33,677 nt of DNA. Source: a virus. A program made the position numbers and the translations under genes. The notes under the pieces are model-generated. The model saw only the letters and a program-made list of their open reading frames with translations. It made no database searches and was not told where the DNA came from. Where the stretch lies: IMG/VR virus record IMGVR_UViG_3300032331_002075, positions 1-33,677 of that record; one strand, given 5' to 3'. Each line of letters begins with the position of its first letter. Positions within the stretch are counted from its first letter, which is position 1. This document shows positions 12,563 to 20,649 of this stretch, piece by piece.

Positions 12563-14199
12563 AATGGGAGGTTCATGGCATGGGCTTCGTCAGACTCGCA
12601 GACGATCAGCCTCTCCTTTGCCCGAGTAACACCGACGTACTCGATCCGACACTCCTCGTCGTGAGCCCTTGGGTCGATCTCGCGGGCGTTTTCGATCCTC
12701 CACGACGTCTCGGTGGCGAGGACGACGTCCTGGGCCTCCATTCCCTTTGAGCCGTGAATCGTCGAAAGACGCACGTTCGGCTTAGTTGCCTGATCGGCCC
12801 CGTGCTTCTTAGCGGCGGCGTACCATTTCTCGCCCCCAGGCAGGAGCGACGCCCACCGGCCCTCCTTGATCCTCGCGATCAGGTGCTCTGTAGGGCCGAA
12901 CTGGCCGATCTCGTCGGGGTGGATGTAGTCGATGTCCTCCCGCCGGCCGTCCTTCCAGGCAGCCTTGTGGCCCCTGGTCAGGAAGACTTCCTCGCCAAGC
13001 CCCTTGGCTGGCGTCAGGGTGATCGCAGCCTTCCACTGGTCACCAGAGATACCCGAGCCGTGCTGAAGCCTCCAGTAGGCGTTGAAGGCCGTCAGGGGGA
13101 CAGTGTCCTCGTCTTGGTTAATCCTGGCGTATGGAATCTTCCGTTGCTCCAGAATCGTGGCGTACTTCGCCAGCGAGTAGTTGCACCGAGCCAGAACCAG
13201 CGTAGTCCTCGACGGGTCGACGTTTTGCAGAGCCCGGTCGATCGAAGGCTCCCGAATGACGCGGCCGTCGTGATTGGCCGGGGCGATGCCGCGATCGAAA
13301 TAGCCCGTTTTCATACGCCGCAGGCACCGCTCGCCGAGTTCCATGATCGGCTTCGGGCATCGCCACGACTGCGGCATGGTCCGCTCCTTGTCGACATCCC
13401 ACGCCATGAAGTTCGTGTAGTCGGCCCCGCCGAAGCCAAAGACGCTCTGGAACGGGTCTGCGGCCAAATACGACCAGATGACGTCCGGCCCGCTTACGAG
13501 CCTCCGGCAGGCCAGATCGACCAGTTTCGACGAATCCTGATACTCGTCGAAAATCCAGACCTTCACGCCCGGCGGGAGTTCGCCGTGAGGCTCGACCATC
13601 TCTGGCCCCTCCAGCCCGAAATGCACCCCGGCAAACCGGCCGACGATGTCAACGAAATCGACTCTGTCGTGCAGTCTCTTCGCGTTCTCATACTTCTCGA
13701 TGAACTGCTTCACCTCACTGAAAGACGGCACGTCGGCCCCGACGCGAGCCATCTCCGCATGAATGACCGAGAGAGGCAAGACGCGGTTTCTGGAGATGTC
13801 CCAGAGGTTCAAGGCGGCTGCGGCGTCTTCGTCACCGACGTAGGTGGCGAAGCCGCTGTCATCGACCGCCTTCCGAGTGACGGTCACCCGGAGTTGGTCG
13901 GCGATCCACCTCGTCGACTTATCGTCGCCGGTCAGCAACTGGTCGTTCCTGATCTGGAGCGACCGGAAGCACGTCGAGTGAACAGTCCGAAACCACCCGT
14001 GCCTCGACAGGACGCTGGGATGAACGTCGAACGCCTCCGACGCCCTGTCGACCATCTCCTCCCTGGCAGCCCTAGTGAACGAGGCAAAGCCGATCAGCGC
14101 GGGGTCGCACTGGAGTTGGCTGACCGCGTTGACCATTGTCTGCTTCAACTCGGACGTTTTTCCCGTCCCGGCCCCGCCGATTAGTCTTGCCGTTTTCAT
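12559..14199 (-). CDS. UvrD/PcrA-like superfamily 1 helicase
   Basis: I chose ATG 14199 (AAGGAA upstream), giving 546 residues; a GTG at 14247 is an alternative. Walker A is GGAGTGKT (residues 8-15), Walker B is WIFDEYQDSS (DEYQD at 218-222), QSWRCPKPI matches motif IV, and LSTIHGSKGMEAQDVV and EYVGVTRAKERLIV match motifs V and VI. Together these define an ATP-driven 3'-5' SF1A helicase. It is downstream of the PrimPol primase, so it likely unwinds DNA in phage replication or repair. Confidence 0.9.
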   Translation of the reverse strand: MKTARLIGGAGTGKTSELKQTMVNAVSQLQCDPALIGFASFTRAAREEMVDRASEAFDVHPSVLSRHGWFRTVHSTCFRSLQIRNDQLLTGDDKSTRWIADQLRVTVTRKAVDDSGFATYVGDEDAAAALNLWDISRNRVLPLSVIHAEMARVGADVPSFSEVKQFIEKYENAKRLHDRVDFVDIVGRFAGVHFGLEGPEMVEPHGELPPGVKVWIFDEYQDSSKLVDLACRRLVSGPDVIWSYLAADPFQSVFGFGGADYTNFMAWDVDKERTMPQSWRCPKPIMELGERCLRRMKTGYFDRGIAPANHDGRVIREPSIDRALQNVDPSRTTLVLARCNYSLAKYATILEQRKIPYARINQDEDTVPLTAFNAYWRLQHGSGISGDQWKAAITLTPAKGLGEEVFLTRGHKAAWKDGRREDIDYIHPDEIGQFGPTEHLIARIKEGRWASLLPGGEKWYAAAKKHGADQATKPNVRLSTIHGSKGMEAQDVVLATETSWRIENAREIDPRAHDEECRIEYVGVTRAKERLIVCESDEAHAMNLPF

Positions 14200-14233
14200 G
14201 GCCCAGATTCCTTTCTTTATGTTTTTTTGGGCC

Positions 14234-14295
14234 GGTTTCTGGCCCACCGTAAGTGCTTGTAAATAAGGGACTTATGTCACGCTGGGCCAGAAACC
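14234..14295. repeat. 13-bp inverted repeat before the helicase gene
   Basis: GGTTTCTGGCCCA (14234-14246) and its exact complement (14283-14295) lie 36 bases apart around the primase stop and the helicase leader. The right arm also sits in a 7-bp hairpin (14279-14300). It may be an operator or a translation-control structure. Confidence 0.45.
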
Positions 14296-16025
14296 AGCGT
14301 TCCCGCGGTCGTTATTGTTTTTTCCAATTCAATTTGGCCCCTAATAATAAGGGCCGATTGCCCATCCACGCTGTCAGGATGGGCAATATTGGAAAGACAG
14401 TCAACGTGCTTCTGTGACCAGACGTAGTACCGACGGCGCACGCCGGCGTCCGTCCTGACCCGCTCGACCCGGAACTCCGACTCGCCGGCGGCAGCCAGGA
14501 TGCGTCTCTTCAGCGAGATCGCCTCGCCGTCGAACAGTTTCACCTTCCGGTTCTTCTGGACGTCCTCGAAGACCCTGTTCCACGAGAAGAACAGGAGCCA
14601 CCCCTCGTCGCCCCAGTTGACCCAGGACGGCTTCCCTGACGGATTCGGCTGGTTGTCCGACGACTCCGGGTCGGGCGGTGCGACGTTCGTCAGGGCGTCT
14701 AGAAGCCACCCGGCGACCTGGGCGTACCGCTGTTGCTCTACCGACGGCCATTCTTCCTGCCGGTCGTCCATCAACTTCACCTTTAGGCCGCGGATTTTTG
14801 TCGTCCCCTTCTCGCCCTCCTTCTTGAACGAGTAGCCGTTCCAGATTTTGGCCCACTCCTTCGGGTTCGGGTCTTGAACGTCGATCGTCCCGGTTGACTC
14901 CAGAATCTTCCTAGCAACCGACATTGGGCTTGCCCAATCGGCGCTCGACAAGGACACCGACACGACGTCTTTTTCGCTACTGCTTGCCCCGATGATCGGA
15001 ACGTGAATCCTGAACTCCTTGGGGTCGCCGTGAACGACCGTTAGCCGCCACATCCCAGGGAACCACTCGCCGGAGCGGAACTCCAGGCCACTGGCGGTGT
15101 GGACGCTCTCGGCCTTGGCCTCCTCGACCTTCTTGTCGGCATCGGGGTCGGTACTGGCAACCTTGAGCGATGGCGCTGAAGCCCGAGCCTTCATGCCCCA
15201 CCGCAACTGCGACTTCCAGATGCTCCTGATCTGCGAGTCGTCGAGTTCTTTTTCCAACTGCGTCTTGTTCAGCGACCGAAGCATGAGGAGGATATTCTGT
15301 TGCTCCACTGGGTCGTGCGGGTCACGCATTCGCATGACTTCCGACGAAATCCATGCGACGAGGGCATCGTTCCGCTCCCCTTCAACAATCTTCCTCTGCA
15401 TCAGCGTGTCCTTCGTGATGCTCCTCTCGTCTCCTTCTCCGCGGCACGCAGCCAAAACGGCCAGGACAAGCGCCTCCGGCATCCGCAGGAGTTCGACGTC
15501 GTCAGGCGACCGACCGTTGTCCCACTTATAGAGTTTGCCGGTGTGGTGCCGGCTTGGCGGAAAGATCGACTGTGTCTGCTTACCGCCGCCGCCGAATCGG
15601 ACCTCCAGGCCGCCGATCTTCTTGACGGCCCTTGGGATCGCCATGAGCCGTTCGTCAGGAATCCAGAGACGATGACCGCCCCTATTCGACGAGAACCCGG
15701 CCGTCTTGGCATCGACAAGCCCGAACTTCTTGGCCGTCGCGAAAGACTCCTCATCATCCCACTCGGTATCGGCAACGCCGCTCATCGCCCCGAGCGCGAC
15801 CCCGATGTTCCACTTCTCTCCGTCCTCGAACCACGTCGCAATCTTCTCCTCGTCGGATGTCGCCTCCGACAGCCAATCGTCGTAAATTGGATGCTTCCCA
15901 GGCGTCGCGCAGGCGTGGCCTTTACGGCACATGCACCTCTCGCCGTTCATTCCGTAGTTCTGCACGATCAACCACCCGAAATTGGATGCGTAGTGTGCGG
16001 CTGCCTTGAAGATGTCGTCGCTCAT
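14277..16025 (-). CDS. PrimPol-type primase (bifunctional primase/polymerase domain)
   Basis: It has 582 residues. The N-terminal part matches archaeo-eukaryotic primase/polymerase enzymes of phages and plasmids: CMCRKGHACATPGKHP (residues 32-46), GVADTEWDDEE with the likely metal-binding Asp86 and Glu88, RGGHRLW with His118, and FPPSRHHTGKLYKW. The C-terminal half has no Walker A motif, so this is a primase, not a primase-helicase fusion. It is followed by a separate UvrD-like helicase. It probably primes phage DNA replication. Confidence 0.82.
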   Translation of the reverse strand: MSDDIFKAAAHYASNFGWLIVQNYGMNGERCMCRKGHACATPGKHPIYDDWLSEATSDEEKIATWFEDGEKWNIGVALGAMSGVADTEWDDEESFATAKKFGLVDAKTAGFSSNRGGHRLWIPDERLMAIPRAVKKIGGLEVRFGGGGKQTQSIFPPSRHHTGKLYKWDNGRSPDDVELLRMPEALVLAVLAACRGEGDERSITKDTLMQRKIVEGERNDALVAWISSEVMRMRDPHDPVEQQNILLMLRSLNKTQLEKELDDSQIRSIWKSQLRWGMKARASAPSLKVASTDPDADKKVEEAKAESVHTASGLEFRSGEWFPGMWRLTVVHGDPKEFRIHVPIIGASSSEKDVVSVSLSSADWASPMSVARKILESTGTIDVQDPNPKEWAKIWNGYSFKKEGEKGTTKIRGLKVKLMDDRQEEWPSVEQQRYAQVAGWLLDALTNVAPPDPESSDNQPNPSGKPSWVNWGDEGWLLFFSWNRVFEDVQKNRKVKLFDGEAISLKRRILAAAGESEFRVERVRTDAGVRRRYYVWSQKHVDCLSNIAHPDSVDGQSALIIRGQIELEKTITTAGTLVSGPA

Positions 16026-16612
16026 GTTTCGTTCACTCCTGAAATGTCAAAGGATTCAATAAGTCGAATGTGCTTTGCCGCCTTTGCTCGCGGGATGAGT
16101 TTCTCGTCGATTGCGTCCCCTATCGACGAGTCGCCTTCCTGAAACAGTCGACGACCGCAGTCATCGCAAATTGAGTAGATGAACGACCGCGACTTGTTCT
16201 CCCTGGCGACGAGAAGCGGCGAGTTCCACACAACTCGATTCACAGCAACCCCGCCACACGAGAGGCATTCGTCGGTGGTCCCGCACAGCCCTCTCGCCAT
16301 CCCCAAGGACGTGATGCCTTTCGGAAGGACTTTCGTCGTCGTTCCGTCGGCATTGAGAATGAGCCGCTCCGGTCGCGTGAGCGGAGGAATCTCAAGCGAC
16401 TTGTCACGCTTGCTGCGATTGCACTCTCGGCAAGACGTAATCAGATTTGAGACGCGATCTGACCCGCCTTTTGCCTTGGGTACTTTGTGATCCACCTCAA
16501 GGATCGCGCCGTCCGATCTAGTCGTCCCGCAGTATTGGCACCGATAGCCGTCGCGAGCCAGAATCTGCGCCCGTCGTTTGCTGCCCAGCGATCTGCTTTT
16601 TTTCGCTGCCAT
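16022..16612 (-). CDS. HNH endonuclease
   Basis: ATG 16612 gives 196 residues; ATG 16624 is four residues longer. The HNH fold is complete: YRCQYCG (Cys25, Cys28), LEVDHKVPKAKGG (Asp41-His42), SNLITSCRECNRSK (Asn56, Cys61, Cys64). A second Cys-rich part follows (CLSCGG and ICDDCGRR), probably another zinc site. It overlaps the primase gene by 4 bases. It may act in DNA processing or be a homing-type nuclease; its operon position favours the first. Confidence 0.88.
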   Translation of the reverse strand: MAAKKSRSLGSKRRAQILARDGYRCQYCGTTRSDGAILEVDHKVPKAKGGSDRVSNLITSCRECNRSKRDKSLEIPPLTRPERLILNADGTTTKVLPKGITSLGMARGLCGTTDECLSCGGVAVNRVVWNSPLLVARENKSRSFIYSICDDCGRRLFQEGDSSIGDAIDEKLIPRAKAAKHIRLIESFDISGVNET

Positions 16613-16644
16613 AACGAAATCCATTTCGTGTGTGAGAAGAAAAC

Positions 16645-16682
16645 CCCTCTCCGGCCCCGCTATTCGCTGGGGCCGGAGAGGG
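16645..16682 (-). terminator. Intrinsic terminator or attenuator ahead of HNH-primase-helicase
   Basis: Bases 16645-16658 and 16669-16682 form a perfect 14-bp GC-rich stem with a 10-base loop. On the minus strand it is followed by GTTTTCTTCTC, a U-rich tract. It ends the transcript of the gene at 16820 or acts as an attenuator, as the HNH start is only 33 bases beyond it. Confidence 0.8.
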
Positions 16683-16819
16683 CAATGCGCCCGCTGCCGT
16701 GACGGGAAAAGGAACGCCAGAGGGTCAGACAGACTTCCGGTCGTTACGACGCCACGAACCGGCTAGGCGACCGGCCCACGAACCTGTGGGTTAAAGGCCG
16801 CCGGCCCGCGCCTTCGTGA
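16683..16819. other. Untranslated gap between ssDNA-binding-like gene and terminator
   Basis: No gene with a ribosome site is seen. GGTTCGTGG occurs twice on the minus strand, and short GC hairpins (CCCAC...GTGGG near 16777) are present. Since a strong terminator lies at its end, this stretch is a long 3' UTR or could hold a small RNA; I cannot tell which. Confidence 0.35.
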
Positions 16820-17620
16820 TCACTCGTCCTCGGCGGCGTGGTCGACGACGACTGCGGCACCGGCCGGAGGAGCGTTGAACATCCGCTTCAGCGGCTCGAC
16901 GTAAATGCGCCTCGCCACTTCGCCCTGCGCCTCGCTGACCATCCCGACGACTCTCGGAACGATCGTCGAGTAAGGCTGGCCGTTCTTCCCCTTGGCCTTC
17001 TCCAGACGCAGGCCGACGACGCACTCGTAGTGGAAACTGGGCAACTTCTTCGCGAACGGCCCCCAGGTCGCTAGGGAGCCCGGCCCGACCGTGACCAGCA
17101 CCGGCCAGACGTCACCCTCTCGAAGGATCGCCACGATGCGAGCCTCCTTGCACCTCTTGCCAGCGCCGCCTCGGGCAGAGCCGAAGCCGAACTCGGGGGA
17201 GTTCGACATCGCAACCCAATCGTATCGACGGTCGCCGATCCGATAGCGTTCAAGAGCCTTCGGGTCGATCGCCGGGCCAAGGTCGTCTGACACCCTGTAT
17301 CCGGTAATGAGGTCGCTCGTCACGATCACCGGCCGCTGATCCGTCGGATCGTCCTGCGGCCAGAGCACGCCACGCTTGGCAATGCAAACGCAGAGGCCGA
17401 CGATCTCGTCGGTGGGCTCGTCGTTGCCGTTGGTCGGCACGATCCACGTCGTGCCGCCGCCGGTCGGGGTCTTCACTCGCACGAGGTCGCTCTCGCGCAT
17501 CGGCTCACCGTCGAGGTTCGCCTCGATGATCCTCATCTGACGGCTGTCAGCATTGAGGGCGGGGAGGTCAATCAACGCCGGCGCGGAGGCCGGCTTCTGG
17601 GCCGTAAGAGTCTTCGACAT
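16820..17620 (-). CDS. ssDNA-binding-like phage replication protein
   Basis: It has 266 residues from ATG 17620 with AGGAG upstream. The block FGFGSARGGAGKRCKEARIV followed by GPGSLATWGPFAKKL matches a phage family seen next to replication genes and thought to bind single-stranded DNA. Near the N-terminus GGGTTWIVPT and later YECVVGLRLEKAKGKNGQPY are also typical. The zinc-type Cys positions of some relatives are absent. ssDNA binding is inferred from the pattern and from the helicase and primase neighbours. Confidence 0.55.
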   Translation of the reverse strand: MSKTLTAQKPASAPALIDLPALNADSRQMRIIEANLDGEPMRESDLVRVKTPTGGGTTWIVPTNGNDEPTDEIVGLCVCIAKRGVLWPQDDPTDQRPVIVTSDLITGYRVSDDLGPAIDPKALERYRIGDRRYDWVAMSNSPEFGFGSARGGAGKRCKEARIVAILREGDVWPVLVTVGPGSLATWGPFAKKLPSFHYECVVGLRLEKAKGKNGQPYSTIVPRVVGMVSEAQGEVARRIYVEPLKRMFNAPPAGAAVVVDHAAEDE

Positions 17621-17658
17621 GATGTCGTCTCCTGTAGGAAATCAAACCAGAAACATTC

Positions 17659-17683
17659 GCGGCATCAGACGCTCCGATGCCGC
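17659..17683 (-). terminator. Hairpin over the stop codon of the coiled-coil gene
   Basis: GCGGCATC (17659-17666) and GATGCCGC (17676-17683) form an 8-bp stem with a 9-base loop, covering the stop at 17665-17667. A partly U-rich run (TGTTTCTGGTTTG) follows on the minus strand. It could be a weak terminator or stop-codon structure. Confidence 0.35.
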
Positions 17684-18102
17684 AGGACGGGCCGGACATA
17701 CTCGCCGACCAGCCCATCAAACTCCGTCCCTGCCGAGAAAGGCTGGCGGGGGTCCGTCCCCGCCTCCTTCGCCCTCTCGACAAGCAGGGCTTTAAGCCGT
17801 GCCGTATTCACCATCGTGACCGCATCCAGCAGTCCGGCCTTCCTGGCCGCTTCCATGACGGCTTCCCTCCGCGCCTCCGGCGCAGAAAACGAGTGAGTCC
17901 ATTCCACTCGCCAGTTGCGGCCGGCGGTTTTGACGCCGTCGAGCCGCTGCGTGGTCAGTTCTTCGACGGCGATCTCTTCGAGCGAGTCGCGTCGTTCTTT
18001 GAGTTTGTCGAGTTCGCCATTGAGGGCGACCATCTTCTTGTCGATCTCGCTGATTTCAGCGAGTGCAGCGTGCAGTGGCCCGGTATCCATCGAGGATGAC
18101 AT
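17665..18102 (-). CDS. Coiled-coil phage protein of the replication block
   Basis: ATG 18102 with a strong AAGGAGGTCGTCA upstream gives 145 residues; the long frame further upstream lies in the helicase gene. Residues about 10-45 are coiled coil (ISEIDKKMVALNGELDKLKE). The rest (SAPEARREAVMEAARKAGLL, MVNTARLKALLVERAKEAG) resembles a family often found beside phage ssDNA-binding and helicase genes. The gene overlaps the SNF2 helicase by 47 bases. A replication or recombination cofactor is likely. Confidence 0.6.
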   Translation of the reverse strand: MSSSMDTGPLHAALAEISEIDKKMVALNGELDKLKERRDSLEEIAVEELTTQRLDGVKTAGRNWRVEWTHSFSAPEARREAVMEAARKAGLLDAVTMVNTARLKALLVERAKEAGTDPRQPFSAGTEFDGLVGEYVRPVLRHRSV

Positions 18103-19456
18103 TGACGACCTCCTTGCGTTCTGAAAGGGCTTCGTAGACACGGCCGTCCACCGTTTGGCGGCCGTTTTGTGTGGCGACGAGGTGATAAATGTGGGTGTGA
18201 TTCTTCTGGCCTGGACGATGCAGGCGAGCGACGGCTTGCTCGTACTCGGAGAGCGAATAGCCAAGCGAGTAGAAGAAGGCGTAAGACGCCATGCTCATGT
18301 CGACGCCGATGCCGCCTGACTGAATCTGCGTGATGAGGGTTGTTGTGGTGCCGTGCTGAAAAGCAGCAAGATCGTTCGCATTGCCGGAGAGTTCGCCGTA
18401 GGTGCGGCCGAGGGACTTGCAGACTTCAATGCAGGCCGTGATGTCGGAGCGGAAGCGGCAAAAGATCACGACCGGCGTCCCTGTGGGCAAGTCCTCCAGC
18501 ATATCCGCCAAGGTTGCCGCCTTGCTGGGAGTCTCCGCAATTTTCGTAGCCACCTCTTCGTCGTCGTATCGAATGTACCCACCGCAGACCTGTTGCAGCC
18601 GGAGGAGTTGCTCCAGTGCGTTTTTCGGCGTCACAGTGCCGGCCTCAACAACCGCGCAGAAGTCCGACTCGATCTCCCGGTAGAGCCGCGACTCTGACGG
18701 GCAAAGATCGCACGGGACGTCTTGATAGGTGATAGGCGGTAGGTCGAGCACGTCCAGGCTCTTCACCTGATGCGTCGTTGCAGCGACCTTCTCGTGAGCG
18801 TGTTCAAGGTTTCGATAACCCACGATCCAGTTCTGTCCGTTGGCGAGCACGGCGTAGCGAGCCTTATGGAGGGTGAAAGTCTCGCCCCAAGTCGCAAGAT
18901 TCGGCGATTCGAGGGCTCGATAGATCGCCCACAAGTCGAGAACAGAGTGTGGGATCAGCGTGCCCGACAGCCCGATCTTGATCGCCCCGGCGTTGCGCTT
19001 GCAGAGTTTCCCGGCCCAGCGGCTGGCCGCACCGGAAGGTGCCTTCAGCCGATGAATCTCGTCGTGAACAATCGCGCCCCACTGCGTCTTTTCAAGGATC
19101 GGACACCGCCACGCGGAGTCGTAGTTGATCACGACAATCAGCGGCGAGCGGTCGCAGAGGGCGGCCTCGACTTCCTTGGCTTTGTCCTTGGCGGTCCCCT
19201 TCGTGAGGAGAAGCACGCGGACTCCGGGGGTCCACATCCCAGCCTGCTTGAACCAAGCAGGGATCACGGCCTTGGGGCAGCAAACGAGCGTTCGCGTGAT
19301 GCCGCGAGCCTTCATCTGCCGGGCCAGAAACTCAAGCGTCGTGCGAGTTTTTCCGCTGCCCATGCCGTGGGCGAAGATGACGTAGCGGTGGCCGCTTTCG
19401 AGCCGGGCTTCCGCCCACTCGATCGCCTCTTCCTGATGTCGCCAAATCCGCGTCAT
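18056..19456 (-). CDS. SNF2-family superfamily 2 helicase
   Basis: It has 466 residues. Motif I is HGMGSGKTRTT (about 30-40), motif II is VHDEIHRLK (DEIH at 132-135), LSGTLIP is motif III, and QAVARLHRPGQKNHTHIYHL is motif VI of SNF2-type helicases. The start is ATG 19456 with AAGGAGG. A strong promoter (19481-19510) precedes it, making it the first gene of the replication operon. It is an ATP-driven DNA translocase used in replication or DNA remodelling. Confidence 0.9.
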   Translation of the reverse strand: MTRIWRHQEEAIEWAEARLESGHRYVIFAHGMGSGKTRTTLEFLARQMKARGITRTLVCCPKAVIPAWFKQAGMWTPGVRVLLLTKGTAKDKAKEVEAALCDRSPLIVVINYDSAWRCPILEKTQWGAIVHDEIHRLKAPSGAASRWAGKLCKRNAGAIKIGLSGTLIPHSVLDLWAIYRALESPNLATWGETFTLHKARYAVLANGQNWIVGYRNLEHAHEKVAATTHQVKSLDVLDLPPITYQDVPCDLCPSESRLYREIESDFCAVVEAGTVTPKNALEQLLRLQQVCGGYIRYDDEEVATKIAETPSKAATLADMLEDLPTGTPVVIFCRFRSDITACIEVCKSLGRTYGELSGNANDLAAFQHGTTTTLITQIQSGGIGVDMSMASYAFFYSLGYSLSEYEQAVARLHRPGQKNHTHIYHLVATQNGRQTVDGRVYEALSERKEVVNVILDGYRATARCTR

Positions 19457-19480
19457 GCCCGACCTCCTTGCCGGCCGGGC

Positions 19481-19510
19481 AGAATACGCGAAGGGTTATC
19501 TCCTCGTCAA
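19481..19510 (-). promoter_or_regulatory. Sigma-70 promoter of the replication operon
   Basis: On the minus strand TTGACG (19505-19510) is followed after 18 bases by TATTCT (19481-19486), both close to consensus. It lies 24 bases from the SNF2 start with an AAGGAGG ribosome site between. It is the best promoter seen in the window. Confidence 0.65.
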
Positions 19511-19515
19511 GACAT

Positions 19516-20085
19516 TCATTTGACTCGGAATTTTTTGCGAATCCTGCCGGGCTTTTTGCCGGCCGACTCAAGGGCTTTGATCTCCTTGACGTTCGCAAGG
19601 CATGACTTCCGCGACACGATCCAGACGCGGCTCGTGGACTTACCCCGCGGGTTCCAGGCGACGCGCCCGACGAGTTTCCCCTCGCGGAGCATCCGCGGCA
19701 CCAGGGTGTGATGGACACCTAGCAAGGCCGCCGATTCGCCCAGCGTGATTGCGTCGTCGAACGCGATCGGCGTCTCGACGCTGCGGAGGTGCGCGATGAC
19801 GTCGGGGCGAAGGTGGAGCCAGCCTCGGGGGCGGCGGTCAGACTTGCCGCCGCGGGCCGAAACTTTCTCGTCGTATTCCTTGTAGTTGGCGACGCACTCT
19901 TCGGAGTCGTAGAGAGCGTAGAACCGCTCCGGCTCCTCGACGTTGGCGCTCTGAGTGGCGACGTGAGCCGTCAGAACGCCCTTCTCGGCCATCCTTGCCG
20001 GCATGACGTGATGAAGCCCCATGAGGGCCGCTGCCTCGGCGACTCCGAGTGCCTGGGGCTCGACGTGATCCTTGGGCCGCCGCAT
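19516..20085 (-). CDS. Two-HTH excisionase/MerR-like DNA-binding protein
   Basis: It has 189 residues from ATG 20085 (GGAG upstream). Two similar units are visible: LGVAEAAALMGLHHVMPARM and ITLGESAALLGVHHTLVPRM, each a winged-helix-like DNA-binding module (xAA.LMG.H...P.R.). The C-terminus is very basic (KKPGRIRKKFRVK). It sits beside the integrase control region, so it may be the excisionase or a lysogeny regulator. The tandem repeat suggests recognition of a repeated site. Confidence 0.65.
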   Translation of the reverse strand: MRRPKDHVEPQALGVAEAAALMGLHHVMPARMAEKGVLTAHVATQSANVEEPERFYALYDSEECVANYKEYDEKVSARGGKSDRRPRGWLHLRPDVIAHLRSVETPIAFDDAITLGESAALLGVHHTLVPRMLREGKLVGRVAWNPRGKSTSRVWIVSRKSCLANVKEIKALESAGKKPGRIRKKFRVK

Positions 20086-20110
20086 CGGTCGTCTCCGGTT
20101 AGTTTCCTGA

Positions 20111-20136
20111 CTTGACCAGACATCCTATGTCAAAGT
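20111..20136. promoter_or_regulatory. Operator-like dyad over a TTGACA element
   Basis: GACATCCTATGTC (20119-20131) is a perfect inverted repeat, nested in an outer TTGAC/GTCAA pair. The minus strand carries a perfect TTGACA (20128-20133) inside it. A repressor bound here would cover a -35. No good -10 follows, so the promoter is incomplete. It lies in the divergent gap between the HTH gene and the plus-strand gene. Confidence 0.5.
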
Positions 20137-20190
20137 GTCCTCGGATTCTCCCAGCGTCGTTTTTTCCGTCAAAAACGCCTCGGCCGCAGG

Positions 20191-20210
20191 CTCCACTTGT
20201 CGAAGTGGAG
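20191..20210. other. 8-bp hairpin with GTCG tetraloop
   Basis: CTCCACTT, GTCG, AAGTGGAG form a perfect small hairpin 70 bases before the plus-strand gene. A T-rich stretch lies further along on the minus strand after another weak GC stem. It could end antisense transcription or shape the plus-strand leader. Confidence 0.35.
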
Positions 20211-20228
20211 GATAGGGGACTAGGATCA

Positions 20229-20286
20229 TTCGCATGGGGGCAGGGTCGCTCCCGAGGGTCTGAAAAGGAGTGTACCCCCATGCGAA
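20229..20286 (+). promoter_or_regulatory. Leader hairpin hiding the start codon of the 75-residue gene
   Basis: TTCGCATGGGGG (20229-20240) and its exact complement (20275-20286) can pair over 12 bases. The ATG at 20280 lies in the right arm and the ribosome site AAGGAG (20265-20270) in the loop. If it forms in RNA, it would block translation until opened. The GGA in the loop is a feature that CsrA-like proteins bind, so a regulatory role is possible but not shown. Confidence 0.5.
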
Positions 20287-20507
20287 ACAGGATTTTTCTG
20301 GTCGTGGTGATCTGGAATGACGGCGAGGTCGAGGACGCGGACGAAATCACGGTCTACGCGCCGACGACGGCCGAGGCCGAGAGGGAGGCGAGAAAACGAT
20401 GGCGACTCACGGTCGGGGTCCGGTGGCCCTCATGCGTGGTGCAGGAGGTGACCGTCACGGCCACGTCAGGACGCAAGGTTTACCAAGGCTGCGCGCCCCC
20501 CGTGTAA
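20280..20507 (+). CDS. Small phage protein on the integrase strand
   Basis: ATG 20280 with AAGGAG gives 75 residues; longer readings lie in the untranslated leader. It starts MRNRIFLVVVIWNDGEVEDA and is an alpha-beta protein with ADEITVYAPTTAEAEREARK. No domain recognised. It is the first plus-strand gene, followed by the integrase, and its start appears controlled by a leader hairpin. It could be a regulator of integration or a small DNA-binding protein. Confidence 0.6.
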   Translation: MRNRIFLVVVIWNDGEVEDADEITVYAPTTAEAEREARKRWRLTVGVRWPSCVVQEVTVTATSGRKVYQGCAPPV

Positions 20508-20516
20508 GGGGCGCGC
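20491..20516 (+). other. 9-bp GC hairpin spanning a stop codon
   Basis: GCGCGCCCC (20491-20499) and GGGGCGCGC (20508-20516) pair around the TAA of the small gene. No U tract follows. Further small hairpins lie at 20551-20567 and 20571-20585, giving a structured gap of 142 bases before the integrase. Confidence 0.45.
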
Positions 20517-20649
20517 GCGCTAACTGGAGGGGGTTGCGCGCTGGTCTGAATGGGGGATATTGCCCCATCTCACACCGATGGTGTGGGTGGGCGGCGAACT
20601 TGGGGGGTTTTGGTTCCCCACCAAACCGCCCGAGAAAAGCGGTGTCCCG

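Noticed and set aside
12754-14184. A 476-residue open frame on the plus strand
   Set aside because: It lies fully antisense to the UvrD-like helicase, whose motifs are complete, and its composition is that of a shadow frame.
14277-16025. Primase gene considered as a primase-helicase fusion
   Set aside because: No Walker A motif is visible in its C-terminal half; the helicase is a separate gene.
15300-16142. A 280-residue plus-strand frame
   Set aside because: It is antisense to the primase and HNH genes, with no ribosome site or known motif.
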